From NCBI GenBank assembly GCA_000761475.1, contig JQNW01000005.1, forward strand, positions 62,001 to 126,000: a stretch of DNA of 64,000 nucleotides, read 5' to 3'. The stretch's first letter is position 1. Every line of letters begins with the position of its first letter. Positions 34,424-43,946 of this stretch are shown here, piece by piece. The notes under the pieces are model-generated. The model searched no databases and was not told the DNA's origin. It saw only the letters and a program-made list of their open reading frames with translations. This DNA comes from Chromohalobacter israelensis (GTDB taxonomy: Bacteria; Pseudomonadota; Gammaproteobacteria; Pseudomonadales; Halomonadaceae). The translations under genes and the position numbers were made by a program.

Positions 34424-35713
34424 CTAGCGTGTCGGCGTGGCCGGCAACCGCGCGGCGATGCCCGCCAGGGTCGCCTCCAGGGCACCGCGATTGGCGTCCA
34501 CCACGGCTTCGCCGGCGGCTCCCAGCCGACGGCGCGCCTCGGGATCGTCGGCGAGCGCCACCAGGGCATCTCCCAGTGCCGATGCATCGTCCACCTCGCG
34601 CAGGGCCTGTGCCTCGCGCAGGGTCGCGGCGATGTCCTCGAAATTCGCCAGGTGCGGCCCGGTGAGCACCGGCACGCCGAGTGCGGCGGGCTCGAGCAGA
34701 TTGTGTCCGCCGATGGGTACCAGGCTGCCGCCCACGAAGGCGACATCCGCCGCGGCATAGAAGCGCATCAGTTCGCCCATGGTGTCGACCAGCAGAACGC
34801 TCGTCGCGGCGTCGGGTGTCTCGCCCTGCGAACGCCGCGCGATACGCTCGCCACGCGCCACGCAGAGCTCGGCCACGGCCGCGAAGCGCTGTGGGTGGCG
34901 TGGCACCAGGACCAGCAAGGCCTGTGGGTCGCGCTCGCGCAGCCGGGCATGGGCATCGAGCACCTGCTCGTCTTCGCCGTCATGGGTGGAACCGGCGACC
35001 CACACGAAGCGGCTTCCCCAGGCTGAATGTAAGCGCTTACCCTCATCACGAAACCCGTCGTTGAGCGGTAGGTCGAATTTTATCGACCCGACCACGTCGC
35101 CACGTGCGCGGGGCAACCCCAGCGCCACGAAGCGCTCCAGGTCCGTCTCCGACTTGGCCGCCAGCCAGCTCACCGCACCCAGTGCACCATGCAGCAGTGC
35201 CCTCACCCTGCGGTACCCCTGGAAGGCCTTCTCCGAGAGCCGTGCGTTGGCCACCACCACGGGCACCCGCTGCCGGTCGCACGCCGCCAGCAGGTTGGGC
35301 CACAGTTCGGTTTCGACGATGATCGCCAGTCGCGGTCGCAAGCGCCTCGTGAAGCGCCGCGCCGCGCCCGGAAAGTCCAGCGGCAGGAAATAATGCGTCA
35401 GCGCGTAGCGCTCGCCGGGAAACAGCGCACGTACGCGTTCGGCGCCGGTCGCGGTCATGGTGGTGACCACGAGACGGTGATCGGCATGACGTTCGGCCAA
35501 GGCCTCGATCAGGGGACGCGCGGCCAGCACCTCGCCGACCGACGCGGCATGCAGCCAGATCGTCGGCGTCTCGTCCGCCGCGGCGATCAGCCCCAACCGT
35601 TCCGCACGCTTGTTAGTGAGCGCATGCTCACTCCATACGCGCCACCAGATCAAGGGCGACAGGAGATACAACGCGCCGCTGTAAAGGCCGCGCGCGAGAC
35701 GGGGCGTGAGCAT
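34424..35713 (-). CDS. waaA: Kdo transferase WaaA
   Basis: This 429-aa inner-membrane glycosyltransferase (GT30) adds Kdo from CMP-Kdo to lipid IVA, the first step of LPS core assembly. The N-terminal anchor is LYSGALYLLSPLIWWRVW. WLHAASVGEVLAARPLI and VETELWPNLL contain the conserved catalytic Glu region, and VGGSLVPIGGHNLLEPAALGVPVLTGPH is the nucleotide-sugar site. It ends the minus-strand run hldE-waaA, only 6 bp after hldE. Whether it transfers one or two Kdo residues is not visible, but kdkA nearby hints at a phosphorylated single Kdo. Confidence 0.95.
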   Translation of the reverse strand: MLTPRLARGLYSGALYLLSPLIWWRVWSEHALTNKRAERLGLIAAADETPTIWLHAASVGEVLAARPLIEALAERHADHRLVVTTMTATGAERVRALFPGERYALTHYFLPLDFPGAARRFTRRLRPRLAIIVETELWPNLLAACDRQRVPVVVANARLSEKAFQGYRRVRALLHGALGAVSWLAAKSETDLERFVALGLPRARGDVVGSIKFDLPLNDGFRDEGKRLHSAWGSRFVWVAGSTHDGEDEQVLDAHARLRERDPQALLVLVPRHPQRFAAVAELCVARGERIARRSQGETPDAATSVLLVDTMGELMRFYAAADVAFVGGSLVPIGGHNLLEPAALGVPVLTGPHLANFEDIAATLREAQALREVDDASALGDALVALADDPEARRRLGAAGEAVVDANRGALEATLAGIAARLPATPTR

Positions 35714-35719
35714 CGCGCC

Positions 35720-37150
35720 TTAGCCTTCCCGGTCGAGAATGGTGTCGATCATGGCGGTGGTCGAGACGCCGTCCTCGAAGTTCAGCACGCGAACCTCGCC
35801 CCCGGCGGCCATGACCGCTTCGCCGCCGGCGATGTCCTCGGGACGATAGTCGCCGCCCTTGACCAGCACATCGGGCAGCACCTCGGCGATCAGTCGCGCC
35901 GGGGTTTCCTCGCCGAAGGGCACCACCCAGTCGACGGCACTCAAGCCCGCCAGCACCTGCATGCGGCGCTCGAGGGCGTTGATCGGACGTTTGGGCCCCT
36001 TGAGGCGCCCCACGGAGGCATCGTCGTTGACCGCCACCACCAGCCGATCTCCCAGGCGCTTGGCCTGCTCGAGGTACGCCACGTGGCCGGCATGCAGGAT
36101 GTCGAAGCAGCCATTGGTCATCACCACCCGCTCGCCACGCAGCTTGGCCGCGCGCACCGCGTCGATCAGCGCGCTTTCCTCGATGGGACCGAACTCGGCG
36201 AGCTTGTCGCCATGCAGTGCCGTGTAGAGCTCGGCGATGGACAATGTCGCGGTGCCCGGCTTGGCCACCACCAGCCCCGCTGCCAGGTTGGCCAGCATGA
36301 TCGCCTCCGGGTAGCCATGCCCCGCCGCCAGTGCCAGGCCGAGCACGCCGATGACGGTATCCCCGGCGCCGGTCACGTCATACACCTCGCGGGCATGGGT
36401 CGGCAGGTGCAACGGCGCGTGTCCCTCGCGAATCAGTGTCATGCCCTTCTCGCTGCGCGTGACCAGCAGCGCCTCGAGCTCCAGCTCGGCACGCAGGCGC
36501 TCGCCCTTCTCGGCCAGCGTGGCATCGTCGGGGCACGGACCCACCACCGCCTCGAATTCCCCGAGATTGGGCGTGATGATGCTCGCGCCGCGATACTTGG
36601 CGAAGTCATGCCCCTTGGGATCGACCAGCACTCGCTTGCCGGCGCCACGCGCGGTGGCGATCAGCGTCTCGACACGATTGAGGCTGCCCTTGCCGTAATC
36701 GGAGAGGATGACCACGTCGGCCTCGGGCAGCGCCGCTTCGACGCGCTCGGTCAGGCCCTGGGTGTCGATTTCCCACAGCGATTCCTCGAAGTCCAGACGC
36801 AGCAACTGCTGGTTGCGGCTCATCACGCGCAGCTTGGTGATCGTGGGTATCTCGGGGCTACGGTAGAAGTAAGTACTTACATCGCAAGCTTCGAGACGTG
36901 CCGCCAGCAAGTCGGCGTTTTCATCCTCGCCGACCACGCCCGCCAGGGCCGCGTGGGCGCCCAGTGCGGCGATGTTGAGCGCCACGTTGGCGGCACCGCC
37001 GGGACGGTCTTCCGATTCGCCGACCTTGACCACCGGTACCGGCGCTTCCGGCGAGATGCGTGAGGTGCCGCCATGCCAATAGCGGTCGAGCATGACATCG
37101 CCCACTACCAGCAAGCGGGCCTGTTCGAGGACGGTCAGATCAAGTTTCAT
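35720..37150 (-). CDS. hldE: Bifunctional heptose-7-phosphate kinase/heptose-1-phosphate adenylyltransferase HldE
   Basis: This 476-aa enzyme carries out two steps of ADP-heptose synthesis. Residues 1 to about 320 are a ribokinase-type domain ([39 protein letters not shown]). Residues from about 345 form a nucleotidyltransferase domain with [24 protein letters not shown], the HxGH motif. Fused HldE is the enterobacterial-type arrangement. It lies between a GT9 transferase (11-bp overlap) and waaA in one operon. Downstream steps by GmhB and HldD are encoded later in the window. Confidence 0.96.
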   Translation of the reverse strand: MKLDLTVLEQARLLVVGDVMLDRYWHGGTSRISPEAPVPVVKVGESEDRPGGAANVALNIAALGAHAALAGVVGEDENADLLAARLEACDVSTYFYRSPEIPTITKLRVMSRNQQLLRLDFEESLWEIDTQGLTERVEAALPEADVVILSDYGKGSLNRVETLIATARGAGKRVLVDPKGHDFAKYRGASIITPNLGEFEAVVGPCPDDATLAEKGERLRAELELEALLVTRSEKGMTLIREGHAPLHLPTHAREVYDVTGAGDTVIGVLGLALAAGHGYPEAIMLANLAAGLVVAKPGTATLSIAELYTALHGDKLAEFGPIEESALIDAVRAAKLRGERVVMTNGCFDILHAGHVAYLEQAKRLGDRLVVAVNDDASVGRLKGPKRPINALERRMQVLAGLSAVDWVVPFGEETPARLIAEVLPDVLVKGGDYRPEDIAGGEAVMAAGGEVRVLNFEDGVSTTAMIDTILDREG

Positions 37151-38252
37151 GGTCGGGCTCCGGGCGGGACGAGGCGGACGGCGCGGCGTTCAGCAAGGCA
37201 TCGAACTGCGCGATGACGTCGTCGGCGTGGATCAGGCTCATGGCATCGGGGTGGCGCACGCGCGCGCCCCAGGTAATGGCCTCCGGCGATTTGTGCAGGT
37301 AGCGACGCACGGCGTCGGGGTAACGGTCGACCACGAAGTCGCGCCAGCAATAGGGCGCGGCGCGCTCGGGGTTGGTCGTGGCGTAAAGCCCCAGCGTGGG
37401 GGTACGCAGCGCATTGGCCATGTGCACGGGGCCGGAATCCGGGGCGATCACCATGCGCGCGCGGTCGAGCATCGCCAGCAGGCCCTTGAGCGAGGTCGCG
37501 CCGATGGCATCGATAACCGCCTCCTCGGCGCACAGGGCGCGAATGCGCGCGCCCATTTCCTGCTCCTGGGTACTGCCGCCCCCGGTCATGACCGTGCGCA
37601 GGCCATGCTCTTGCCAGGCATGCGAGATCACGGCGGCGTAGCCTTCGGCGGACCAGTTGCGGAAATTGCGCAAGCGTGGATTGGCGCACGGGCTGATGAC
37701 GATATACGGCGCGTCGCCGGTCACGCGTGCCGCTTCCTGGTAGGCGGTGTCGGGAATCGCCAGGTCCCAGCGCAGCGGCTCGGCATCGACTCGCTCGGCA
37801 CCGCCCAGCAGGCGGGCGAAATCGAGGAAGGAGTCGAGCACGTGCGCACGGGGGTGAGGTGTAAGTTGGCGGTGCGTGAACCAGTGCTGCCAGTCCTTGG
37901 CACGCGCCTTGTCATAGCCGATGCGCAGATCGGCCTTGAGCCCCAGCGAGAGCACGCTCGCGCGCAGCGCCTGTTGCATGTGCAGCAGCACATCGAAGCG
38001 CGTGTCGCCCAGCTGGCGCCACACCTCGCGCATGCCGGCCAGGCCCGTGGCCTTGTCGTAGACGATGAACTCGACCCCCGAGAGGCCGGCCAGTAGACTG
38101 TGCTCCCCCTTGCCGATGATCCAGGTAATGCGGGCATCGGGCCATAGGCGCTGCAACACGCGAATGGTCGGGACGAGGTTGCAGACATCGCCCAGCGCGG
38201 AGAGTCGCAGCACGCCGATATGCGCGGGACGGACGGGCAGAGGATGCTTCAT
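37140..38252 (-). CDS. Glycosyltransferase family 9 (heptosyltransferase I-like)
   Basis: This enzyme of about 370 aa has the GT-B fold used by LPS heptosyltransferases. The N-terminal [39 protein letters not shown] and C-terminal [34 protein letters not shown] motifs are the ADP-heptose transferase signatures. By position ahead of hldE-waaA it is the best candidate for the enzyme that adds the first heptose to Kdo (WaaC role), but sequence alone does not separate it from other GT9 members. Its start codon overlaps that of kdkA on the other strand. Confidence 0.88.
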   Translation of the reverse strand: MKHPLPVRPAHIGVLRLSALGDVCNLVPTIRVLQRLWPDARITWIIGKGEHSLLAGLSGVEFIVYDKATGLAGMREVWRQLGDTRFDVLLHMQQALRASVLSLGLKADLRIGYDKARAKDWQHWFTHRQLTPHPRAHVLDSFLDFARLLGGAERVDAEPLRWDLAIPDTAYQEAARVTGDAPYIVISPCANPRLRNFRNWSAEGYAAVISHAWQEHGLRTVMTGGGSTQEQEMGARIRALCAEEAVIDAIGATSLKGLLAMLDRARMVIAPDSGPVHMANALRTPTLGLYATTNPERAAPYCWRDFVVDRYPDAVRRYLHKSPEAITWGARVRHPDAMSLIHADDVIAQFDALLNAAPSASSRPEPDHET

Positions 38253-38976
38253 GCGGTTGGCAACATTCCAAACGGGAAAGGCATTCATTCTATATGATGC
38301 CGACATTCTATGTGACGCCGGCCAAAGGCCACAAATCGACGCGGATTGGTTCACGTCCGCGTTCTGGCACTCGCGCGACGCCGTGATCGGCGAAGCCCCG
38401 GGGCGCGGGGCCAGCCTCTTCGTCGCGCATGGCGACGAGCGCTGGGCCCTGCGGCCCTATCGGCGCGGCGGCGCGATCGCCCGCGTGAGCGAACGCCGCT
38501 ATGTCTGGACCGGCCTTGAGCGCACGCGCGCCTTTCGTGAAATGCGCCTGACCGCGACCCTCGAGCAGCGTGGCCTGCCGGTACCCACGCCGGTCGCCGC
38601 CGCCGTATGGCGCCACGCCCTGAGCTACGAAGCGGCACTGATCACCCGCGTGATTCCCGGCGTGCAGGCCCTGGCCGAGCGCCTGCCGACGGCGGACACG
38701 CCCCTGCTGGCGCGTGTCGGCCAGACCATCCGCCGCTTTCACGACGTCGGGCTGGATCATGTCGACCTCAATGCCCGCAACCTGCTCGTCGATGCCGACG
38801 ACCGTGTCTGGCTGATCGATCTCGACCGCTGTCGGCTGCGTGCGCCGGGCCGCTGGCAAGAAGCCAACCTGGCACGCCTCGAGCGCTCTCTGGCGCGCTT
38901 TTCTCCCACGACGGTGGAACGCGCTTTCACCGCGATTGTCGATGGATACCGACACGCTCCCCGCGACTCACGATAA
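38251..38976 (+). CDS. kdkA: 3-deoxy-D-manno-octulosonic acid kinase
   Basis: This protein of about 241 aa phosphorylates Kdo at O-4 after WaaA has acted. It has a lipopolysaccharide-kinase fold: FWHSRDAVIGEAPGRGASLFV, LRPYRRGGAIARVSERRYVW, then the catalytic HVDLNARNLLVDADDRVWLIDLDRCR with the kinase HxDLNxxN and DxD motifs. The pattern matches Haemophilus KdkA. The upstream frame is antisense to the GT9 gene, so I start at the ATG 38251. A later alternative start cannot be excluded. Confidence 0.9.
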   Translation: MRLATFQTGKAFILYDADILCDAGQRPQIDADWFTSAFWHSRDAVIGEAPGRGASLFVAHGDERWALRPYRRGGAIARVSERRYVWTGLERTRAFREMRLTATLEQRGLPVPTPVAAAVWRHALSYEAALITRVIPGVQALAERLPTADTPLLARVGQTIRRFHDVGLDHVDLNARNLLVDADDRVWLIDLDRCRLRAPGRWQEANLARLERSLARFSPTTVERAFTAIVDGYRHAPRDSR

Positions 38977-38988
38977 GGTGGTTCCCGC

Positions 38989-40836
38989 ATGCAAGATACG
39001 CTGAGGCGACGCTGGCGCGGTACGCTGGCGTTCGCGCTGTTGCAGTTGCCCCTCATCTGGCTGGTGGCCCTGCGCTACACGCCTTATCTCGACGTGCCCG
39101 ACGACCCCATGGGCGTGGCTTACCTGATCCTGACCTGGATCGGCCATTTCGGCATGCTGGCATTGCTCGGCTGGCTACCGCTGGGCGTACTGGCCCTGCT
39201 GCTGAAGGCGCGCTGGCTATGGCTGCCGGCGGCGCTGCTGGGCGCGCTCGGCCTGTGTGCGCTGCTGTTGGATACCGTAGTCTATGCCCAGTACCGCTTC
39301 CATGTGAACTACTTCATGGTCTCGCTGTTCTTGAACGACGAGAATGGCGAGATCTTCAGCTTCACGACCTCGACCTGGCTGGTGGTGATCGGCTGCGTGC
39401 TGCTGGCCCTGGCCCTGGAAGGCTGGCTCGCCCAGCGCCTGATCGCGGGGGGACGAGGCCGTCGCCTGCCGGTCGGCTCGGCGTGCGGCGTGGTGCTGCT
39501 GGCCCTGTTGGGCAGCCACGCGCTGCATATCGTCGCCGACGCCCGCTACATGCGCAGCGTGACCCAGCAGGTCGGCGTCTATCCGCTGCTGTTTCCCACC
39601 ACTGCCAAGGACTTCATGGAGGAACACGGCTGGCTCGATCCCCGCGCCGCCCGGGCCGCGAACGCCGATATCGAGGCCCGGCAGGCACAGAATCTCGATT
39701 GGCCCAAGAACCCGCTGAGCTGTCAGGCCATGCAGCCGCCCAATGTGCTGGTGGTGCTGATCGACTCCTGGCGCGCCGACGAATACGGACCGAAGAACAC
39801 GCCCAACCTGCATGCCGCACTGAACGAGAGCGGCCGGCGCTATCTGAATCACTACAGCGGCGGCAACGCGACCCGCAACGGCACCATGAGCCTGTTCTAC
39901 GGCCTGACCGGCAACTACTACGCCTATCTGAACGACTCCCAGACGCCCCCGCTGCTGCTGACGCAGTTGCAGAAGCAGGATTACGCGCTGGGCATCTTCT
40001 CGTCCGCCAGCCTCGGCAGTGTCGGCTTCGACCGCACGATCTTCTCGTCGGTCGAGTCACTGCGGATGGACACCCAGGGAGACTCGCCCGCGGCCCGGGA
40101 CCGGCAGATGACCGAGGACTGGATGCACTGGCTCGGCCGGCAGGAACGGCAGGACGCTACCCCGTGGTTCGGCATGCTGTTCTACGATGCGCCCCACGGC
40201 TATGACGTCCCGGCCGACGCCGCCCAGCCCTTCCAGCCGTCGGTACAGAACATGGACTATCTCGAGCTGGGTCCCGAGACCGACCCCCTGCCGTACTTCA
40301 ACCGTCATCGCAACGCCGTGCATTACGACGACGTCCTGCTCGGCAAGACCATCGACGACCTGAAAGCCAAGGGCGAATGGGACGAGACCCTGCTGGTGGT
40401 CACATCCGACCATGGCCAGTCATTCGATGATTTCGACAAGAACTATTGGGGCCACAACGGCCACTTCGCCTCGCCGCAGACCCGTGTGCCGATGCTCGTC
40501 AACGGCCCCGGCGTCGAGCCGGGCGAGGTCACGGGCATGACCAGCCACCTCGACGTGGCCCCCATGCTGATGCGCCACGCCCTGGGGTGCAGCAACCCGC
40601 TCTCCGACTATGCCATGGGCGAGGACCTGCTGAAGCCCGGCATCGACCATCCCTGGGTGCAATCCAGCAGCTACATCGACTACGGCATCATCGAGCCGAA
40701 CCGGATCACGGTGGTCGATGGCACCGGTCAGTGGGAGATCGTCGACCGCCAGCTCGATCCGATCGAAGGCGCCGAATTCTCGCCGGCGGTGTTCGACGCG
40801 ATGCAGTGGTTCCGCCGCTTCTATCGCCAGGGCTGA
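38989..40836 (+). CDS. YejM/LapC-like inner-membrane sulfatase-fold protein
   Basis: This 615-aa protein begins with about five membrane helices (to about residue 185: LQLPLIWLVALRYTPYL, FGMLALLGWLPLGVLALL, LWLPAALLGALGLCALLL). It ends in a periplasmic alkaline-phosphatase/sulfatase-like domain (NVLVVLIDSWRADEYG, LLVVTSDHGQSFDD, HNGHFASPQTRVPMLV). This is the DUF3413-plus-sulfatase layout of E. coli YejM (PbgA/LapC), which binds LapB and tunes LpxC turnover to LPS supply. Location inside the LPS core cluster, 12 bp after kdkA, fits an LPS role. An enzymatic sulfatase remains possible. Confidence 0.85.
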   Translation: MQDTLRRRWRGTLAFALLQLPLIWLVALRYTPYLDVPDDPMGVAYLILTWIGHFGMLALLGWLPLGVLALLLKARWLWLPAALLGALGLCALLLDTVVYAQYRFHVNYFMVSLFLNDENGEIFSFTTSTWLVVIGCVLLALALEGWLAQRLIAGGRGRRLPVGSACGVVLLALLGSHALHIVADARYMRSVTQQVGVYPLLFPTTAKDFMEEHGWLDPRAARAANADIEARQAQNLDWPKNPLSCQAMQPPNVLVVLIDSWRADEYGPKNTPNLHAALNESGRRYLNHYSGGNATRNGTMSLFYGLTGNYYAYLNDSQTPPLLLTQLQKQDYALGIFSSASLGSVGFDRTIFSSVESLRMDTQGDSPAARDRQMTEDWMHWLGRQERQDATPWFGMLFYDAPHGYDVPADAAQPFQPSVQNMDYLELGPETDPLPYFNRHRNAVHYDDVLLGKTIDDLKAKGEWDETLLVVTSDHGQSFDDFDKNYWGHNGHFASPQTRVPMLVNGPGVEPGEVTGMTSHLDVAPMLMRHALGCSNPLSDYAMGEDLLKPGIDHPWVQSSSYIDYGIIEPNRITVVDGTGQWEIVDRQLDPIEGAEFSPAVFDAMQWFRRFYRQG

Positions 40837-41960
40837 TCGATGTCTTCGTAAACCGCCCGCAGCCCGGTGACGTGCTTGGCCAGCGTGAAGCGCGCATTGG
40901 CCAGCCGACGCGCGGCCGTTCCCAGTTGCTCACGCAGCGCCGGAGCATCGCGCAGCTCGCGGAGTGTCGCGGCCCAGGCCGCCGGGTCCTGCGGGTCGAC
41001 CAGGCGTCCGCAGCCGGCCCCGATGAGCTCGGGGATCGCGCCGCTGTCGGACCCCACCACGGCTTTGCCCGCTGCCATCGCCTCGATCACCGTCAGGCCG
41101 AAGGCTTCGTTGCGTGACGGCACGCAGACGATGTCGAGCACTTCGAACAGCCGCGCCAGGTCGCGCCGAAAGCCCGTGAAGGTGACACGGTACTGCAGGC
41201 CTCGCTCGGCGATCTGCTGACGCAGGGAGGCGATGAAGGTGGAGTTGCCGCCCTCGCCCGCTTCCAGCCCGCCGATCAGCACCAGGTGTGACTGACGGTC
41301 GCCTGCGTCGACCAGCCGCATGAAGGCATCCAGCAGGACCTGCTGTCCCTTGCCCGGCGTCAGACGCCCCGGCAAGGCGATCGCCACCGCCTCGCGCGGA
41401 ATGCCCAGATCATCGCGCAGCGTCTGGCGTTCGGCTGCCTCGAGACGCGGCGTGAACCGTGCCGTGTCGACTCCCAGATAAAGCGGCGTGATACGTGACG
41501 CCGGCAGCGGAAAGGCCTTGCGGTTGCGCGCCAGCGTCGCCTCGCTGATCGACAGTACGCGGTTGACGCGGCGATACACCCAGCGGTGGTAAGGGTCGTG
41601 CTTGGGACGCGTCACCCCCATGTGATCGGTGAAGATCAGGCGCAATTCGGGGCACAGGCACTTGAGCAGCGCGCCCAGGCGCAGATCGCTCGACTTGTGG
41701 CAGTGCACGACCCCGATGCCGCGCCGGCGCAACCAGCGCACCAGTGCCGGCAATTGCCACAATGCTCGCGAGGGTGAGCGCACACTGCGCACCTCGACCG
41801 CTTTGCTGTCGGCCAGCGCCTGGGCCAGGCGCGTGCCCTCGAGCGTCAGCACGTAGGCACGCCACCCCTGGCGCACCAGCTCGGGTATAATGCGCACGGG
41901 GTACATTTCCAGCCCGCCCCAGCCGCGGGATAAACAGATGTGCAAGACCTTGTGCTGCAA
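40821..41960 (-). CDS. Glycosyltransferase family 4, LPS core
   Basis: This GT-B transferase of about 379 aa has VLHICLSRGWGGLEMYPVRIIPELV at the N-terminus, VVHCHKSSDLRLGALLKC, ALPGRLTPGKGQQVLLDAF, and the nucleotide-sugar site VPSRNEAFGLTVIEAMAAGKAVVGSDSGAIPELI. It probably adds a hexose to the LPS core. The open frame extends far upstream, but the family begins near 41960; a TTG there has GAGGAG 8 bp upstream, and a GTG at 41990 is the alternative. It overlaps the 3' end of the YejM-like gene by 16 bp (convergent). Confidence 0.88.
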   Translation of the reverse strand: MQHKVLHICLSRGWGGLEMYPVRIIPELVRQGWRAYVLTLEGTRLAQALADSKAVEVRSVRSPSRALWQLPALVRWLRRRGIGVVHCHKSSDLRLGALLKCLCPELRLIFTDHMGVTRPKHDPYHRWVYRRVNRVLSISEATLARNRKAFPLPASRITPLYLGVDTARFTPRLEAAERQTLRDDLGIPREAVAIALPGRLTPGKGQQVLLDAFMRLVDAGDRQSHLVLIGGLEAGEGGNSTFIASLRQQIAERGLQYRVTFTGFRRDLARLFEVLDIVCVPSRNEAFGLTVIEAMAAGKAVVGSDSGAIPELIGAGCGRLVDPQDPAAWAATLRELRDAPALREQLGTAARRLANARFTLAKHVTGLRAVYEDIDQPWR

Positions 41961-42020
41961 GGCACGCTCCTCGGACAATGGTCGACTCACGCGTCGACGC
42001 CACCGGGCACAGGAGACTCG

Positions 42021-43091
42021 ATGACCCAGCCGCGCCCACAGCGCATCCTCGTGGTACGCAACGACAAGCTCGGCGACTTCATGCTCGCCTGGCCGGCCCT
42101 GGCCTGCCTGAAGAGTGCTCATCCCGACAACCATGTTGCCGTGCTGGTGCCCACCTATACGGCGCCCCTGGCGCATGCGTGCCCGTGGGTCGACGAGGTG
42201 ATTCTCGACCCCGGCGACGGTGCACCCCGGGCCCAGCGCAAGGCCTTGCGTGCCGCGCTGCGCGCGGGGGGCTTCGACGCCCTGTTGACGCTGTTCTCCA
42301 CGCCGCGCATCGGCTGGCTGGGGTGGCGCGCCGGCATTTCCCTGCGCATGGCGCCCGCCACCAAGTGGGCACAGGTATTTTACAACTTTCGCATTAAGCA
42401 GCGTAGATCGCGATCGCAAAAACCCGAGTACGTCTATAACCAGGAGCTCGCGCATGCGCTGCTGCGAGCGCTCGGCCAGGACATCCCCGCGACGGCGCCC
42501 CCCTACTGGCCGCTTCCGGCGCAGGCGCGCGATACCCAGCGCCAACGTCTGCGCGAGGAGCTGGGGATCGCTTCCTCTGCCCCCTGGTGGTTCCTGCACC
42601 CCGGCAGCGGCGGATCGGCGGTCAACCTCAGTGTGGCGCAATACATCGATCTGGTCGTCTCGTTGAACGGATTGCTGGCGTCGCCGCCGAAGTGGGTCAT
42701 CACTCACGGCCCCAACGAGGAAGCCACGGCCCAGGGACTGGTCGACACCCTCGAGGCTCACGGCATCGAGGCATGGCTCATGCCGCCGAGGGCCAGCCTC
42801 ACCGATTTCGCCCTGACCCTGGCCGCCGCCGATGCGTTCATTGCCGGCTCGACCGGCCCCTTGCACATCGCCGGCGCCCTGAACCGTCCCACGATCGGCT
42901 TCTACCCGGCCAAGCGCTCGGCGACGCCATTGCGCTGGCAAACCTGCAACGCCGAGGAACGTCGCCTGGCCTTCAGTCCCCCGGCCGACGACGCCTCCGC
43001 CACCGACATGTCACGCATCGACATCGGCGCGGTGGCGCGCCATATCGCCGATGCCTGGCCGTCCCGCGCGGCCACCGAGGAAACGCCATGA
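42021..43091 (+). CDS. Glycosyltransferase family 9 (second heptosyltransferase-like)
   Basis: This 356-aa GT-B protein has ILVVRNDKLGDFMLAWPALACLKSAHP at the start, WFLHPGSGGSAVNLS in the middle and FIAGSTGPLHIAGALNRPTIGFYPAKRSATPLRW near the end, all typical of GT9. It may transfer a further heptose or hexose to the core. It overlaps the following GT2 gene by 4 bp (ATGA), so both are coupled. It is divergent from the GT4 gene with starts about 60 bp apart, so one small region controls both. Confidence 0.88.
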   Translation: MTQPRPQRILVVRNDKLGDFMLAWPALACLKSAHPDNHVAVLVPTYTAPLAHACPWVDEVILDPGDGAPRAQRKALRAALRAGGFDALLTLFSTPRIGWLGWRAGISLRMAPATKWAQVFYNFRIKQRRSRSQKPEYVYNQELAHALLRALGQDIPATAPPYWPLPAQARDTQRQRLREELGIASSAPWWFLHPGSGGSAVNLSVAQYIDLVVSLNGLLASPPKWVITHGPNEEATAQGLVDTLEAHGIEAWLMPPRASLTDFALTLAAADAFIAGSTGPLHIAGALNRPTIGFYPAKRSATPLRWQTCNAEERRLAFSPPADDASATDMSRIDIGAVARHIADAWPSRAATEETP

Positions 43092-43843
43092 AACCGCTGA
43101 CCGGAATCGTCATCACCCTGAACGAACAAGCCAACATCGCCGATTGCGTGCGCTCGCTGCGCCGCGTCTGCGACGAGGTCATCATCGTCGATTCGTTGAG
43201 CACCGACGACACCGTGGCCATCGCCGAGGGCGAGGGCGCCACGGTGATCTCGCAGGCCTATCTCGGCGACGGGCCGCAAAAGGCCCACGGCGTGCCGTTC
43301 GCCAAGCATGACTGGATCCTGGCCCTGGACGCCGACGAACGCCTCGACGACGATGCCGTGGCACTGATCGAGTCCCTGGCACTCGACGACCCGCGCACCG
43401 CCTACAGTTTCCGGCGCAAGAATTACGTGGCGCGTCACTGGATTCGTGCGGCCGGTTTCTATCCCGACCCCGTGGTCCGCCTGTATAACCGCACCACGTC
43501 AGGTTATTTGCCCAAGAAGGCGCATTCCTCGGTACAGGCACCCCGTGTGGAGGCGACCTCGGCCCATCTGCGCCATTTCACCTACGAGGACATGTCGCAC
43601 TGGATCCGGCGCATCGACACCTTGTCCAGTCGCGACGCCTGGGCCATGAAGGAACGCGGCAAGCGCCCCTCGCGGCTGAGCCCGATACTGCATGCGACGA
43701 ATGCGATGCTGCGCAAGCTGGTCTTCAAGGGCGGGCTCTTCCAGGGCATGGACGGCATGACGGTCGCCATGACCACGGCATTTCATGCCTACATGAAATA
43801 CGCCAAGCTCAATGAGCTGTACGAACTGGAACGCGACGCGTAA
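43088..43843 (+). CDS. Glycosyltransferase family 2 (WaaE/KdtX-like)
   Basis: This 251-aa GT-A transferase shows GIVITLNEQANIADCVRSL, VIIVDSLSTDDTVAIAEGEGA, the metal-binding DADERLDDDA and WIRAAGFYPDPVVRLYNR. These match the WaaE/KdtX group that adds beta-glucose to the inner-core heptose. It may be membrane-associated through the C-terminal KLVFKGGLFQGMDGMTVAMTTAFHAYMKYAKL. It is translationally coupled to the GT9 gene before it. Confidence 0.9.
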   Translation: MKPLTGIVITLNEQANIADCVRSLRRVCDEVIIVDSLSTDDTVAIAEGEGATVISQAYLGDGPQKAHGVPFAKHDWILALDADERLDDDAVALIESLALDDPRTAYSFRRKNYVARHWIRAAGFYPDPVVRLYNRTTSGYLPKKAHSSVQAPRVEATSAHLRHFTYEDMSHWIRRIDTLSSRDAWAMKERGKRPSRLSPILHATNAMLRKLVFKGGLFQGMDGMTVAMTTAFHAYMKYAKLNELYELERDA

Positions 43844-43946
43844 ACGCCATGCCATGTGGCCCAGGAAGGTGCCACTCATCGCCCTCGGCGTTGTCATACA
43901 CTTGTCATCATGACTCATGCTTTCGTGATCAGGGACGACTCCTGCA

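Noticed and set aside
41961-42941. N-terminal extension of the GT4 gene to 706 aa
   Set aside because: This part is antisense to the GT9 gene at 42021-43091 and shows no domain; the transferase fold starts near 41960.
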